Below are positions 54,185-62,659 of a DNA stretch of 64,000 nt, piece by piece. Position 1 is the stretch's first letter. Each line of letters opens with the position of its first letter. The DNA lies in contig NZ_CP035291.1 of the NCBI RefSeq assembly GCF_006094395.1, positions 1,240,001-1,304,000 on the forward strand, in the 5' to 3' direction. This DNA comes from Staphylococcus haemolyticus. GTDB lineage: Bacteria; Bacillota; Bacilli; Staphylococcales; Staphylococcaceae. The notes beneath the pieces were generated by a model that was not told where the DNA came from, did not search any database, and saw only the letters and a list, made by a program, of their open reading frames with translations. Both the position numbers and the translations under genes were made by a program.

Positions 54185-55531
54185 ATGTCAACAGTTGCGT
54201 TTCACACATTGGGTTGCAAAGTAAACCATTATGAAACTGAAGCAATTTGGCAATTATTTAAAGACGCTAATTATGACAGAGTTGATTTTGAAACTAATGC
54301 AGACGTCTTCGTAATCAACACTTGTACAGTAACAAATACTGGAGATAAAAAAAGTAGACAAATAATTAGAAGAGCAATTCGACAAAATCCAGACGCAGTG
54401 GTATGTGTGACAGGGTGTTATGCTCAGACATCTTCTGCAGAAATCATGGAAATTCCTGGCGTAGATGTAGTGGTGGGTACACAGGATAGACATAAACTAT
54501 TAGACTATATCCAACAGTTCAGAGAAGAACGTCAACCAATCAATGGTGTTGGAAATATCATGAAAAATCGTACGTATGAAGAATTAGATGTACCATATTT
54601 TACTGATAGAACAAGAGCTTCACTAAAGATCCAAGAAGGGTGTAATAATTTCTGTACATTTTGTATCATACCATGGGCGCGTGGACTAATGCGTTCACGT
54701 AATCCAGAAAAAGTGGTTGAACAAGCTACTCAATTAGTTAACGCTGGTTATAAAGAAATTGTTTTAACAGGTATTCATACCGGTGGCTATGGTCAAGATT
54801 TAAAAGATTATAATTTGGCACAGTTACTCCGTGATTTAGAAGAAATTGATGGACTTGAACGAATTAGAATTTCTTCTATTGAAGCCAGTCAATTAACTGA
54901 TGAGGTCATAGATGTTCTAAAACGTTCAAATAAAGTTGTTAGACATTTACATGTTCCATTACAATCAGGTTCAGATACTGTTTTAAAACGAATGAGACGT
55001 AAATATACTATGGAACATTTTTCAGAAAGAATCACGAAATTACATGATGCGCTACCAAATTTAGCTGTTACAAGCGATGTTATAGTTGGATTTCCAGGTG
55101 AAACGGAAGAAGAATTCCAAGAAACTTATGATTTTATTGTTAAACACAAATTCTCTGAATTACATGTCTTCCCTTATTCAGCTAGAATTGGTACACCTGC
55201 TGCTCGTATGGATGATCAAATTGATGAAACTATCAAAAATGAACGTGTGCATAAATTAATCACGTTAAGTGATCAATTAGCTAAAGAATATGCCTCTAAA
55301 TTTGAAGATGAAGTTTTAGAAGTTATTCCTGAAGAAGCTGGTGAGATAGAAGGAACATTGGTGGGATATGCTGACAACTATATGAAAGTACAATTTGAAG
55401 GCAATGACTCTTTAATCGGTCAAATTGTAAAAGTAAAAATCGCTAAAGCTGATTATCCTATTAATAAAGGTAAAGTCGTGAGAATTGTGGAACACGCAAC
55501 GAACAAATCTGAAGAAGGTGTATTATTATAA
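54185..55531 (+). CDS. mtaB: tRNA t6A37 methylthiotransferase MtaB
   Basis: Radical SAM enzyme that turns t6A37 into ms2t6A37. Of 448 residues the UPF0004 domain holds three Fe-S cysteines (LGCKVN near 9-14, NTCTVTN, TGCYAQ), the radical SAM cluster is CNNFCTFCIIP (CX3CX2C, about 148-158), and a TRAM domain closes the protein. The start ATG 54185 comes after GGGGTGA; GTG 54176 is on that site. With tcdA in the same window, two different modifications of t6A37 are encoded here. Confidence 0.94.
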   Translation: MSTVAFHTLGCKVNHYETEAIWQLFKDANYDRVDFETNADVFVINTCTVTNTGDKKSRQIIRRAIRQNPDAVVCVTGCYAQTSSAEIMEIPGVDVVVGTQDRHKLLDYIQQFREERQPINGVGNIMKNRTYEELDVPYFTDRTRASLKIQEGCNNFCTFCIIPWARGLMRSRNPEKVVEQATQLVNAGYKEIVLTGIHTGGYGQDLKDYNLAQLLRDLEEIDGLERIRISSIEASQLTDEVIDVLKRSNKVVRHLHVPLQSGSDTVLKRMRRKYTMEHFSERITKLHDALPNLAVTSDVIVGFPGETEEEFQETYDFIVKHKFSELHVFPYSARIGTPAARMDDQIDETIKNERVHKLITLSDQLAKEYASKFEDEVLEVIPEEAGEIEGTLVGYADNYMKVQFEGNDSLIGQIVKVKIAKADYPINKGKVVRIVEHATNKSEEGVLL

Positions 55532-55557
55532 TTTTTAAAATTTATAATAATTTGGAA

Positions 55558-55586
55558 TTGACCATAATAAATTCATATATTATACT
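55558..55586 (+). promoter_or_regulatory. SigA promoter of rpsU
   Basis: TTGACC (55558-55563) and TATACT (55581-55586) with a 17-base spacer. It sits after an A/T-only hairpin (55522-55551) that could end the heat-shock transcript weakly. Confidence 0.75.
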
Positions 55587-55660
55587 AAGTAAAGCATAGT
55601 TGTATCTTACTATGCAATGACTTTAAAGTTCCGTTGATATTTGGAGGGAGGGAAATACAG

Positions 55661-55837
55661 ATGTCTAAAACAGTAGTACGTAAAAATGAATCACTTGAAG
55701 ATGCATTACGTAGATTTAAACGTTCAGTATCTAAAAGTGGTACTATCCAAGAAGTACGTAAACGTGAATTTTACGAAAAACCAAGTGTTAAACGTAAAAA
55801 GAAATCAGAAGCAGCACGTAAACGTAAATTCAAATAA
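55661..55837 (+). CDS. rpsU: 30S ribosomal protein S21
   Basis: A 58-residue basic protein, [18 protein letters not shown] at the start and a Lys/Arg-rich tail, the standard S21 pattern. ATG 55661 follows GGAGGGAGGG; the longer frame from 55634 lies before that site. It has its own promoter and terminator, so it can be made independently of the heat-shock operon upstream. Confidence 0.97.
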
Positions 55838-55884
55838 TTAATAACTCTGTTGACTCCCTCAACAAGAATATTAATTATATATAT

Positions 55885-55919
55885 GCTCTCGATTAGTTAA
55901 ACTAGTCGAGAGCTTTTTT
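55885..55919 (+). terminator. Terminator of rpsU
   Basis: GCTCTCGATTAGT (55885-55897) pairs with ACTAGTCGAGAGC (55901-55913), one G-U pair, three-base loop, then TTTTTT. Confidence 0.93.
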
Positions 55920-55994
55920 ATGTTAAAGATTCTACTATCACTATTATAACTAAGTGTATTCATGTATAATCGAAATTGAGAGCGAGGTGAAATT

Positions 55995-56705
55995 GTGAAC
56001 TATTTCAATGCAATACATACAGTTATCAATTCCATTTTAACTACTAATAATTTATTCAATAATCTATCTCAGATTGTAACGAGTCCATTAATATCACTTA
56101 TATTAACGTGTATCATTTTTTTAGGCTTTTTATATCAATTGTATTCGAAGCGTATTAATTTTGCAGGAATTATCGCAATGCTTGCACTTTTAATTCTCTT
56201 CCTCGGCTTTTTAATTAACGGTGATGTTAATCTTATTTCTGTATTGCTATTCTTCGTTGGAGCAATACTCGTTATTATCGAATTATTTGTCATTGGCGCA
56301 ATCATAGGTATTATTGGCATATCATTGATTATACTTAGCATCATTATGTTAGGAGATAACATTCTTCTAATGCTATTAAATGTTGTGATTGCATCAATAT
56401 TGGCAATTATTGAATGGGTGATATTAGTGAAATGGTTTAAAAGGAAAATTCCATTTTTAGATAAAGTTGTGTTAAAAGATTCTACTAATTCAGAAGCAGG
56501 ATATAGATCTCACGATGATCGTTCTCATTTAGTTGGTCAAACAGCTCGTACTGTGACAGATTTAAGACCTGCAGGAATTATAACGCTTGATAATGAAAGA
56601 ATAGATGCCGTATCAGATGGCGCTTTTATTTTAAGAAATAAGGAAGTTAAAATTCTTGAGGTAGAAGGATCTAGAGTTGTTGTTAGAGAAATTGAAAATA
56701 CATAG
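55995..56705 (+). CDS. NfeD-like membrane protein (YqeZ type)
   Basis: A 236-residue membrane protein with about four to five helices in its first 160 residues (runs rich in Ile/Leu, for example LISLILTCIIFLGFLYQLY in outline) and a C-terminal soluble OB-fold domain typical of NfeD (GQTARTVTDLRPAGIITLDNERIDAVSDG in outline, about 180-208). Unlike full YqeZ it lacks the N-terminal serine-protease part. NfeD proteins partner with flotillins; here floA follows 12 bp on. Start is GTG 55995 behind GCGAGGTGA. Confidence 0.9.
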   Translation: MNYFNAIHTVINSILTTNNLFNNLSQIVTSPLISLILTCIIFLGFLYQLYSKRINFAGIIAMLALLILFLGFLINGDVNLISVLLFFVGAILVIIELFVIGAIIGIIGISLIILSIIMLGDNILLMLLNVVIASILAIIEWVILVKWFKRKIPFLDKVVLKDSTNSEAGYRSHDDRSHLVGQTARTVTDLRPAGIITLDNERIDAVSDGAFILRNKEVKILEVEGSRVVVREIENT

Positions 56706-56717
56706 AGGAGTGGTTAA

Positions 56718-57704
56718 ATGTTTGGATTAGGCATTATAGTTATAGCAGTTATCATTGTTATTGCTTTACTAGTGTTATTCTCATTTGTCCCAGTAGGACT
56801 TTGGATATCAGCAATTGCTGCTGGAGTTAAAGTAGGTATTGGAACATTAGTAGGTATGAGATTACGTCGAGTATCACCGCGTAAGGTAATTGGTCCATTA
56901 ATTAAAGCACATAAAGCAGGTTTGAACCTTACAACAAATCAATTAGAATCACATTACTTAGCAGGTGGTAATGTAGATAGAGTAGTCGACGCTAATATTG
57001 CTGCTCAACGTGCAGATATTAACTTACCATTCGAACGTGGTGCAGCTATTGACTTAGCTGGACGTGACGTTCTTGAAGCAGTTCAAATGTCTGTAAACCC
57101 TAAAGTAATTGAGACACCGTTTATTACTGGTGTTGCAATGAACGGTATAGAAGTAAAAGCGAAAGCTAGAATTACTGTACGTGCAAACATCTCTCGTTTA
57201 GTTGGTGGTTCCGGAGAAGAAACAATCATTGCTCGTGTAGGTGAAGGTATTGTTTCTACTATTGGTTCAAGTGAGCATCATACACAAGTACTTGAGAACC
57301 CTGATAACATTTCTAAGACTGTCTTAAGTAAAGGTCTTGATTCAGGTACAGCCTTCGAAATTTTATCTATTGATATCGCTGACGTAGATATTGGCAAAAA
57401 TATCGGTGCTGACTTACAAACAGAACAAGCACTTGCAGATAAGAATATTGCACAAGCTAAAGCTGAAGAACGTCGTGCTATGGCCGTAGCTTCTGAACAA
57501 GAAATGAAAGCGCGTGTTCAAGAAATGCGTGCTAAAGTGGTTGAAGCAGAATCTGAAGTTCCACTTGCGATGGCAGAAGCATTACGTGAAGGCAATTTGG
57601 GTGTCAAAGATTACTACAATTTAAAAAACGTAGAGGCTGACACTGGCATGAGAAATGCGATAAACAAACGTACTGAACAAAATGAAGATGAATCACCAAA
57701 GTAA
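56718..57704 (+). CDS. floA: Flotillin-like protein FloA
   Basis: Scaffold of functional membrane microdomains. The 328-residue protein has an N-terminal hairpin or membrane helix (about 4-28), a short segment of further hydrophobics to about 50, then a SPFH/PHB-like domain ([23 protein letters not shown] in outline) and a C-terminal Glu/Ala-rich coiled coil with repeated EA (about 235-290), the flotillin oligomerisation region. It lies between the NfeD-like gene and a coiled-coil gene, as in S. aureus. Confidence 0.95.
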   Translation: MFGLGIIVIAVIIVIALLVLFSFVPVGLWISAIAAGVKVGIGTLVGMRLRRVSPRKVIGPLIKAHKAGLNLTTNQLESHYLAGGNVDRVVDANIAAQRADINLPFERGAAIDLAGRDVLEAVQMSVNPKVIETPFITGVAMNGIEVKAKARITVRANISRLVGGSGEETIIARVGEGIVSTIGSSEHHTQVLENPDNISKTVLSKGLDSGTAFEILSIDIADVDIGKNIGADLQTEQALADKNIAQAKAEERRAMAVASEQEMKARVQEMRAKVVEAESEVPLAMAEALREGNLGVKDYYNLKNVEADTGMRNAINKRTEQNEDESPK

Positions 57705-57722
57705 AATTTAAGGGGTGATTAG

Positions 57723-58412
57723 ATGAATATTGGTATTATAATTTTTATAATATCCATAATTGTTACAGGTATTAGTGCGATGAGGGATAAAAGTCATGAA
57801 CATAGAAAAAATCAAAGACCCCCTCATCCAAAAAAGTCAACTTCTGACAAAAAAGAAACTCATGAAAAAGGGTTTTTTGAGCAAATTGAAGAAGCATTTA
57901 GTGAGTTAGAAAAGGAATTTACAAACGAAGATAAAACAACTAACCAACAAAAGAAAGATAAACAAACTAACACTAAACGTGTTTATCAGGATCAAAAACT
58001 TGAAAAAGAAATCGAAAAAGAGAGCGTACCAGAGGAATTAGAGCGTTCTGCAAGACAACGTGGCAGAGTTGAAAGAGAAACACGTCAATCTGCCAATTCA
58101 CGCGAGAGCAATAGAGACTCGAATAAACTTCAAAAAGAATTAGAAAAACAACTTGTAGACGATTTATATAACGTACGTACAGAAATCGACCGTGAAAAAG
58201 AAAAACAACTTTCTAGAATTGAAAATAATGCAAGAGCTATTATCAATGATAAAAATCTATCTGAACGTACCAAACGCTATAGATTAAAACAATTGTTAAA
58301 TAGTAAAGCAATAGAACAAGATATGACACATCAAAGTTTTCAGTTTGATAATGATCCTGTTGTAAATGGTATTCTATGGCAAGAAATTCTCAATAAACCT
58401 AAACAATTATAA
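57723..58412 (+). CDS. Hypothetical protein with N-terminal membrane anchor and charged coiled coil
   Basis: I do not recognise a named family. The 229-residue product starts with a membrane helix (about residues 2-20, NIGIIIFIISIIVTGISA) followed by an extremely charged stretch rich in Lys, Glu, Asp and Gln with heptad-like patterns to about residue 190. The C-terminus (QFDNDPVVNGILWQEILNKPK) is less charged and may be a binding segment. It has a GGGGTGAT site and lies 18 bp after floA, ahead of a terminator, so it probably belongs to the flotillin unit; a role in microdomains is inference. Confidence 0.8.
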   Translation: MNIGIIIFIISIIVTGISAMRDKSHEHRKNQRPPHPKKSTSDKKETHEKGFFEQIEEAFSELEKEFTNEDKTTNQQKKDKQTNTKRVYQDQKLEKEIEKESVPEELERSARQRGRVERETRQSANSRESNRDSNKLQKELEKQLVDDLYNVRTEIDREKEKQLSRIENNARAIINDKNLSERTKRYRLKQLLNSKAIEQDMTHQSFQFDNDPVVNGILWQEILNKPKQL

Positions 58413-58453
58413 TTTGAAGAAATGTTATTATTTTATAATTAAAGATTATATTT

Positions 58454-58496
58454 AACCCGAATTTCATTTTTAAATGATTTTCGGGTTGTTTTATTT
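58454..58496 (+). terminator. Terminator of the flotillin unit
   Basis: AACCCGAA (58454-58461) pairs with TTCGGGTT (58480-58487), with TCATTT/AAATGA inside, followed by GTTTTATTT. The rest to 58657 is AT-rich with no gene or other structure that I can support. Confidence 0.82.
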
Positions 58497-58657
58497 AATT
58501 AAAAAGAAAAGGCTCATATTACAATTTAATAAATCAGCACATAAAGCCAATTAAATTTGTATACTTTAACAGACTTTAGTAAAATTTAAATGAAAGTAAA
58601 TTTACTAAACTCAATTAAGTTTTATTTTTTTGAAGATTAACAAATCATGTTTAATTT

Positions 58658-58684
58658 TTGAATCTTAAGTGAAACTGATATAAT
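58658..58684 (+). promoter_or_regulatory. Extended -10 promoter of the phoH-era run
   Basis: TGATATAAT (58676-58684) is a perfect TGnTATAAT; a TTGAAT (58658-58663) lies 15 bases before the hexamer. It precedes phoH by about 40 bases. Confidence 0.65.
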
Positions 58685-58724
58685 CAAAAGATTTTACATT
58701 GTTTAAGTGAAAAGGAGCGCTTGT

Positions 58725-59672
58725 ATGCCAGGAATAATTCAAATAGACGATATTAACCATTCTCAAGCATTAATTGGTAATAATGATGAACATATTAATG
58801 CGATTGAGGAGGCATTTGATGTCGAAATACATGCTCGTGGCCAAGAAATAGCAGTCAAAGGCCAAAAAATAGAGCCTGTAGAAAAGTCAGAATTAGTTCT
58901 TAAAAGTTTATTAAAAGTAATTGAAATGGGTAACACAATTACATTAAAAGATGTAGAAGCTGCAATAAAAATGGCTAAAAATGATACAATACATCACCTT
59001 ATTGATTTATATGACGAAGAAATTACAAAAGATGCTTACGGAAAAACTATTAGAGCAAAAACTATGGGACAAAGACTATATGTTAATGCAATGAAGAATA
59101 ATGACTTAGTCTTTGGCATTGGGCCTGCAGGTACTGGTAAAACTTTTTTAGCAGTGGTATATGCAGCTAAACAACTAAGAAAGGGCTCAGTAAAACGTAT
59201 TGTATTAACAAGACCAGCTGTAGAAGCAGGAGAGTCTCTTGGATTTTTACCCGGTGATTTAAAAGAAAAAGTAGACCCTTATTTAAGACCTCTTTATGAC
59301 GGATTAAACACTGTATTAGGAAGAGAACAAACTGCCCGATTTATAGAGAGAGGTACTATTGAAATTGCGCCTTTAGCCTATATGCGTGGTCGTACACTTG
59401 ATGATGCGTTTGTAATTTTAGATGAAGCTCAAAATACAACGCATGCTCAAATGAAAATGTTCTTAACACGACTTGGGTTTAGTTCTAAAATGGTAGTAAC
59501 AGGAGATCAAACTCAAATCGATTTACCAAAAGGTGTTAAAAGTGGATTAAAAGAAGCTGTCAAAAAATTACATGGTGTCAAAGGAATTAATATTATGCAA
59601 TTAGATCAAAGTGATGTTGTAAGACACCCATTAGTAAGTAAAATAATTGATCGCTATGAAGGAGACATTTAA
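58725..59672 (+). CDS. phoH: PhoH family ATPase
   Basis: A 315-residue PhoH/YbeZ-type ATPase with helicase-like P-loop: GPAGTGKTFLAVVYA (about 132-146) and Walker B FVILDEAQNTTHAQM (about 229-243). The N-terminal 110 residues include a KH-like RNA-binding segment. PhoH proteins are linked to YbeY in RNA processing, and ybeY follows directly. ATG 58725 follows AAAGGAG; an in-frame GTG at 58707 comes before that site. Confidence 0.95.
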   Translation: MPGIIQIDDINHSQALIGNNDEHINAIEEAFDVEIHARGQEIAVKGQKIEPVEKSELVLKSLLKVIEMGNTITLKDVEAAIKMAKNDTIHHLIDLYDEEITKDAYGKTIRAKTMGQRLYVNAMKNNDLVFGIGPAGTGKTFLAVVYAAKQLRKGSVKRIVLTRPAVEAGESLGFLPGDLKEKVDPYLRPLYDGLNTVLGREQTARFIERGTIEIAPLAYMRGRTLDDAFVILDEAQNTTHAQMKMFLTRLGFSSKMVVTGDQTQIDLPKGVKSGLKEAVKKLHGVKGINIMQLDQSDVVRHPLVSKIIDRYEGDI

Positions 59673-60134
59673 ATGTTTACAATTGATTTTAATGATCATA
59701 CAGACCTGGTAAATGAATCTTGGTATCATCAGATTGAAGATTTACTAAATTTTGCTAAAGAACAAGAGCAAATTAACGAGGATGCTGAACTTTCAGTCAC
59801 ATTCGTAGATAAAAATGAAATTCAAGAAATAAATAAAACTTATCGCGATAAAGATAAAGTAACAGATGTTATTTCATTCGCTCTTGAAGAAGACGAACCA
59901 GAAATTGTTGGACTAGATATGCCTAGAGTTCTTGGTGATATTATTATCTGCACTAATGTAGCTGAAGAGCAAGCTGACTCATTTGGGCATTCATTTGAAA
60001 GAGAACTTGGATTTTTAGCGCTTCATGGATTTTTACATTTATTAGGTTATGATCATATGAATGAAGAAGATGAGAAAGTAATGTTTAGCCGTCAAGACAC
60101 TATACTAAACGCATATGGATTGACTAGAGATTAA
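59673..60134 (+). CDS. ybeY: Endoribonuclease YbeY
   Basis: Zinc endoribonuclease for 16S rRNA 3' maturation and 70S quality control, 153 residues. The zinc motif is [11 protein letters not shown] (about 117-127, HX3HX5H), and the conserved Arg is in [13 protein letters not shown] (about 57-69). The ATG directly follows the phoH stop. Its own stop TAA (60132-60134) overlaps the apparent ATT start of dgkA. Confidence 0.96.
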   Translation: MFTIDFNDHTDLVNESWYHQIEDLLNFAKEQEQINEDAELSVTFVDKNEIQEINKTYRDKDKVTDVISFALEEDEPEIVGLDMPRVLGDIIICTNVAEEQADSFGHSFERELGFLALHGFLHLLGYDHMNEEDEKVMFSRQDTILNAYGLTRD

Positions 60135-60474
60135 ACATATTAAACGTTTTAAACATACGTATGATGGGTTAAAAACGCTTCTTCTAAAAGATCATAATTA
60201 TTTACTACATATCATTATTGCTTTTATAACAATTATTTTAGGTTATATTTATCAATTGAGTGCTATAGAATGGTTATTTATATTATTAGCCATCTTTTTA
60301 GTATTAACCTTAGAAGCAGTTAATACTGCAATTGAATGTGTAGTTGATTTAGTTACAATGGATTATCATGAACTTGCTAAACAAGCTAAAGATATTGCCG
60401 CATTTAGTGTTATGTTGGTATCAATATTTGCTTTAATAACTGGATTAGTTGTATTTTTACCTCATATTTTCTAA
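60130..60474 (+). CDS. dgkA: Diacylglycerol/undecaprenol kinase DgkA with an apparent ATT start
   Basis: Small integral-membrane kinase; Gram-positive members phosphorylate undecaprenol. From ATT 60130 it has 114 residues: [17 protein letters not shown], then three membrane helices, with the active-site segment [13 protein letters not shown] (near residues 60-72) and [13 protein letters not shown]. The frame is closed by TGA at 60121 and contains no ATG, GTG or TTG until TTG 60256, which would cut off the amphipathic helix and first membrane helix found in the family. ATT 60130 or ATT 60139 is therefore the likely start, coupled to ybeY. Exact start uncertain. Confidence 0.82.
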   Translation: MKHIKRFKHTYDGLKTLLLKDHNYLLHIIIAFITIILGYIYQLSAIEWLFILLAIFLVLTLEAVNTAIECVVDLVTMDYHELAKQAKDIAAFSVMLVSIFALITGLVVFLPHIF

Positions 60475-60493
60475 CTATAAAGGGGATGTTTAA

Positions 60494-60898
60494 ATGACTT
60501 ATCAATCACATTATTTTCAAGAAGCTAGAGAGGCTCAGAGCCGTGCGTATGTACCATATAGCAACTTTAAAGTAGGTGCTTATTTAAAGACCAAAGACGG
60601 CCGTACGTTCTATGGCGCTAATGTTGAAAATGCAGCTTACCCTGCTACCATTTGTGCTGAACGTTCTAGTTTAGTGGCCGCAATTTCTGAAGGTTATCGA
60701 CCTGGAGATTTTGAATCAATAACAGTAACTGTTGATTCTGAAAAACCTTCTTCTCCTTGCGGAACTTGTAGACAGGTACTTAAAGAATTATGCGATGATG
60801 ATATGCCGGTATATATGACAAACCATAAAGGGGAATTACTTGAGTCAACTGTGGGTGATTTATTACCACATGGCTTTTCAGGAAAGGATTTAGAATAA
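60494..60898 (+). CDS. cdd: Cytidine deaminase
   Basis: Tetrameric zinc deaminase of pyrimidine salvage (cytidine and deoxycytidine to uridines), 134 residues. VPYSNFKVGAYLKT, the catalytic CAERSSLVAA (about 56-65, CAE) and PCGTCRQVL (about 90-98) are complete. AAAGGGGATG precedes the ATG. Its stop is directly followed by the era start, the standard cdd-era order. Confidence 0.97.
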   Translation: MTYQSHYFQEAREAQSRAYVPYSNFKVGAYLKTKDGRTFYGANVENAAYPATICAERSSLVAAISEGYRPGDFESITVTVDSEKPSSPCGTCRQVLKELCDDDMPVYMTNHKGELLESTVGDLLPHGFSGKDLE

Positions 60899-61798
60899 AT
60901 GACAGAACATAAGTCAGGATTTGTATCAATAATAGGAAGACCGAATGTAGGAAAATCTACATTTATGAATAGAGTTATTGGCCATAAAATTGCAATTATG
61001 TCCGACAAGGCTCAAACAACTCGAAATAAAATTCAAGGTGTAATGACTAGAAATGATGCGCAAATCATATTTTTAGACACACCAGGTATTCATAAGCCTA
61101 AACACAAATTAGGTGATTATATGATGCGTGTTGCAAAAAATACTCTATCTGAAATTGATGCAATCATGTTCATGGTTAACGTCAATGAAGAAATTGGTCG
61201 TGGCGATGAATATATCATGGAAATGCTAAAGAATGTTAAGACACCCGTTTTCTTAGTATTAAATAAAATCGATTTAGTTCATCCTGATGCTTTAATGCCA
61301 AGAATAGAACAATATCAAAAATACATGAATTTTACTGAAATTGTACCAATATCTGCATTAGAAGGACTAAATGTCGACCATTTTATAGATGTGCTAAAAA
61401 CATATTTACCTGAAGGTCCAAAATACTATCCGGATGATCAAATCTCAGATCACCCTGAACAGTTTGTAGTCAGTGAAATCATACGTGAGAAAATTTTACA
61501 TTTAACTAGTGAAGAAATCCCGCATGCAATAGGCGTAAATGTAGATAGAATGATTAAAGAAAATGACGAGCGTGTTAGAGTTGAAGCTACTATTTATGTT
61601 GAGAGAGACTCACAAAAAGGTATTGTTATCGGTAAAGGCGGCAAAAAACTAAAAGAAGTCGGTAAAAGAGCAAGACATGATATTGAAATGTTACTAGGCT
61701 CAAAAGTTTATTTAGAACTTTGGGTAAAAGTTCAAAAAGATTGGAGAAATAAAGTTAATTTTATTCGTCAAATGGGATATATTGAAGATCAAGATTAA
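60899..61798 (+). CDS. era: GTPase Era
   Basis: Essential Ras-like GTPase for 16S rRNA processing and 30S assembly, 299 residues. G1 [12 protein letters not shown] (about 13-24), G3 [10 protein letters not shown] (about 60-69), G4 NKID (about 121), and a C-terminal KH domain with [15 protein letters not shown] (about 239-253) that binds the 16S rRNA 3' end. In S. aureus Era is a target of (p)ppGpp, made by the relA product in this window. The start touches the cdd stop. Confidence 0.97.
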   Translation: MTEHKSGFVSIIGRPNVGKSTFMNRVIGHKIAIMSDKAQTTRNKIQGVMTRNDAQIIFLDTPGIHKPKHKLGDYMMRVAKNTLSEIDAIMFMVNVNEEIGRGDEYIMEMLKNVKTPVFLVLNKIDLVHPDALMPRIEQYQKYMNFTEIVPISALEGLNVDHFIDVLKTYLPEGPKYYPDDQISDHPEQFVVSEIIREKILHLTSEEIPHAIGVNVDRMIKENDERVRVEATIYVERDSQKGIVIGKGGKKLKEVGKRARHDIEMLLGSKVYLELWVKVQKDWRNKVNFIRQMGYIEDQD

Positions 61799-61829
61799 AC
61801 TTATTTGATTTTAGAAAGGTCGTGAAACT

Positions 61830-62582
61830 ATGCTCGAAAAGCAAAAAGGTATCATCATAAAGTCCGTAGATTATGGAGAATCTGATAAAATTATTACAAT
61901 ATTAAACGAGCATGGTGCAAAAATACCATTAATGGTTAGACGAGCTAAAAAATCAAAAACAGGTTTACAAGCCCATACGCAACTATTTGTGTATGGCTTA
62001 TTTATTTATAATAAATGGAAAGGTATGGGTACATTAAGTTCAGTTGATGTTATCAATCAATATTATGATTTACGTTTAGATATATTTAATAGTAGTTATG
62101 CTACGTTATGTACAGAGGCAATTGAACGTTCTATGGATAATGATGACATTTCACCATTCCATTACAAACTTTTACACTTCGTACTTGAAAAGATCTCAAA
62201 TGGTGATTCAGCTCAATTAATGTCAATTATAGTTCTTTTAAAATGTATGAATCGTTTTGGGTTTACAGCATTTTTTAATCACTCAGCTATTTCAAATAGC
62301 TATGATCAATCAAAATTAGTTGCGTATAGTTTTGTATATGATGGAACTATTCTTGAATCAGAATTATATAAAGACCCACATGCCTTTCGAATATCTAACA
62401 AAACGTTATACTTATTAGATGTTTTACAAAAATTACCCATTGATAAAATGAATCAATTTAACATTAGTCAAGAAATATTAGATGAAATGTCTGAATTAAT
62501 ATTATTAATCTATAAAGAATATGCAGGCATGTACTTTAAAGGTCAAAAGCTAATTAACCAACTTAAACGTATAGAATATTAA
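61830..62582 (+). CDS. recO: DNA repair protein RecO
   Basis: Recombination mediator that loads RecA with RecR and RecF, 250 residues. The N-terminal OB fold reads [19 protein letters not shown] (about 7-25), followed by an alpha-helical domain with TEAIERSM. The four-cysteine zinc finger of some RecO proteins is not visible. The ATG at 61830 follows AAAGGTCGTGA. era-recO-glyS order is conserved; it meets glyS end to end. Confidence 0.95.
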   Translation: MLEKQKGIIIKSVDYGESDKIITILNEHGAKIPLMVRRAKKSKTGLQAHTQLFVYGLFIYNKWKGMGTLSSVDVINQYYDLRLDIFNSSYATLCTEAIERSMDNDDISPFHYKLLHFVLEKISNGDSAQLMSIIVLLKCMNRFGFTAFFNHSAISNSYDQSKLVAYSFVYDGTILESELYKDPHAFRISNKTLYLLDVLQKLPIDKMNQFNISQEILDEMSELILLIYKEYAGMYFKGQKLINQLKRIEY

Positions 62583-62605
62583 TATACAACAATACTCACA
62601 CTTAA

Positions 62606-62637
62606 AACCCCACCACAAAGAAATTTGAGGTGGGGTT
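62606..62637 (-). terminator. Terminator of glyS
   Basis: AACCCCAC (62606-62613) pairs with GTGGGGTT (62630-62637) and further C-AAA/TTT-G pairs inside. The T-run (TTTT) is on the minus-strand side only, so it serves glyS; recO has no clear terminator of its own. Confidence 0.85.
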
Positions 62638-62659
62638 AGTACTAATTATTCATTTTTTA

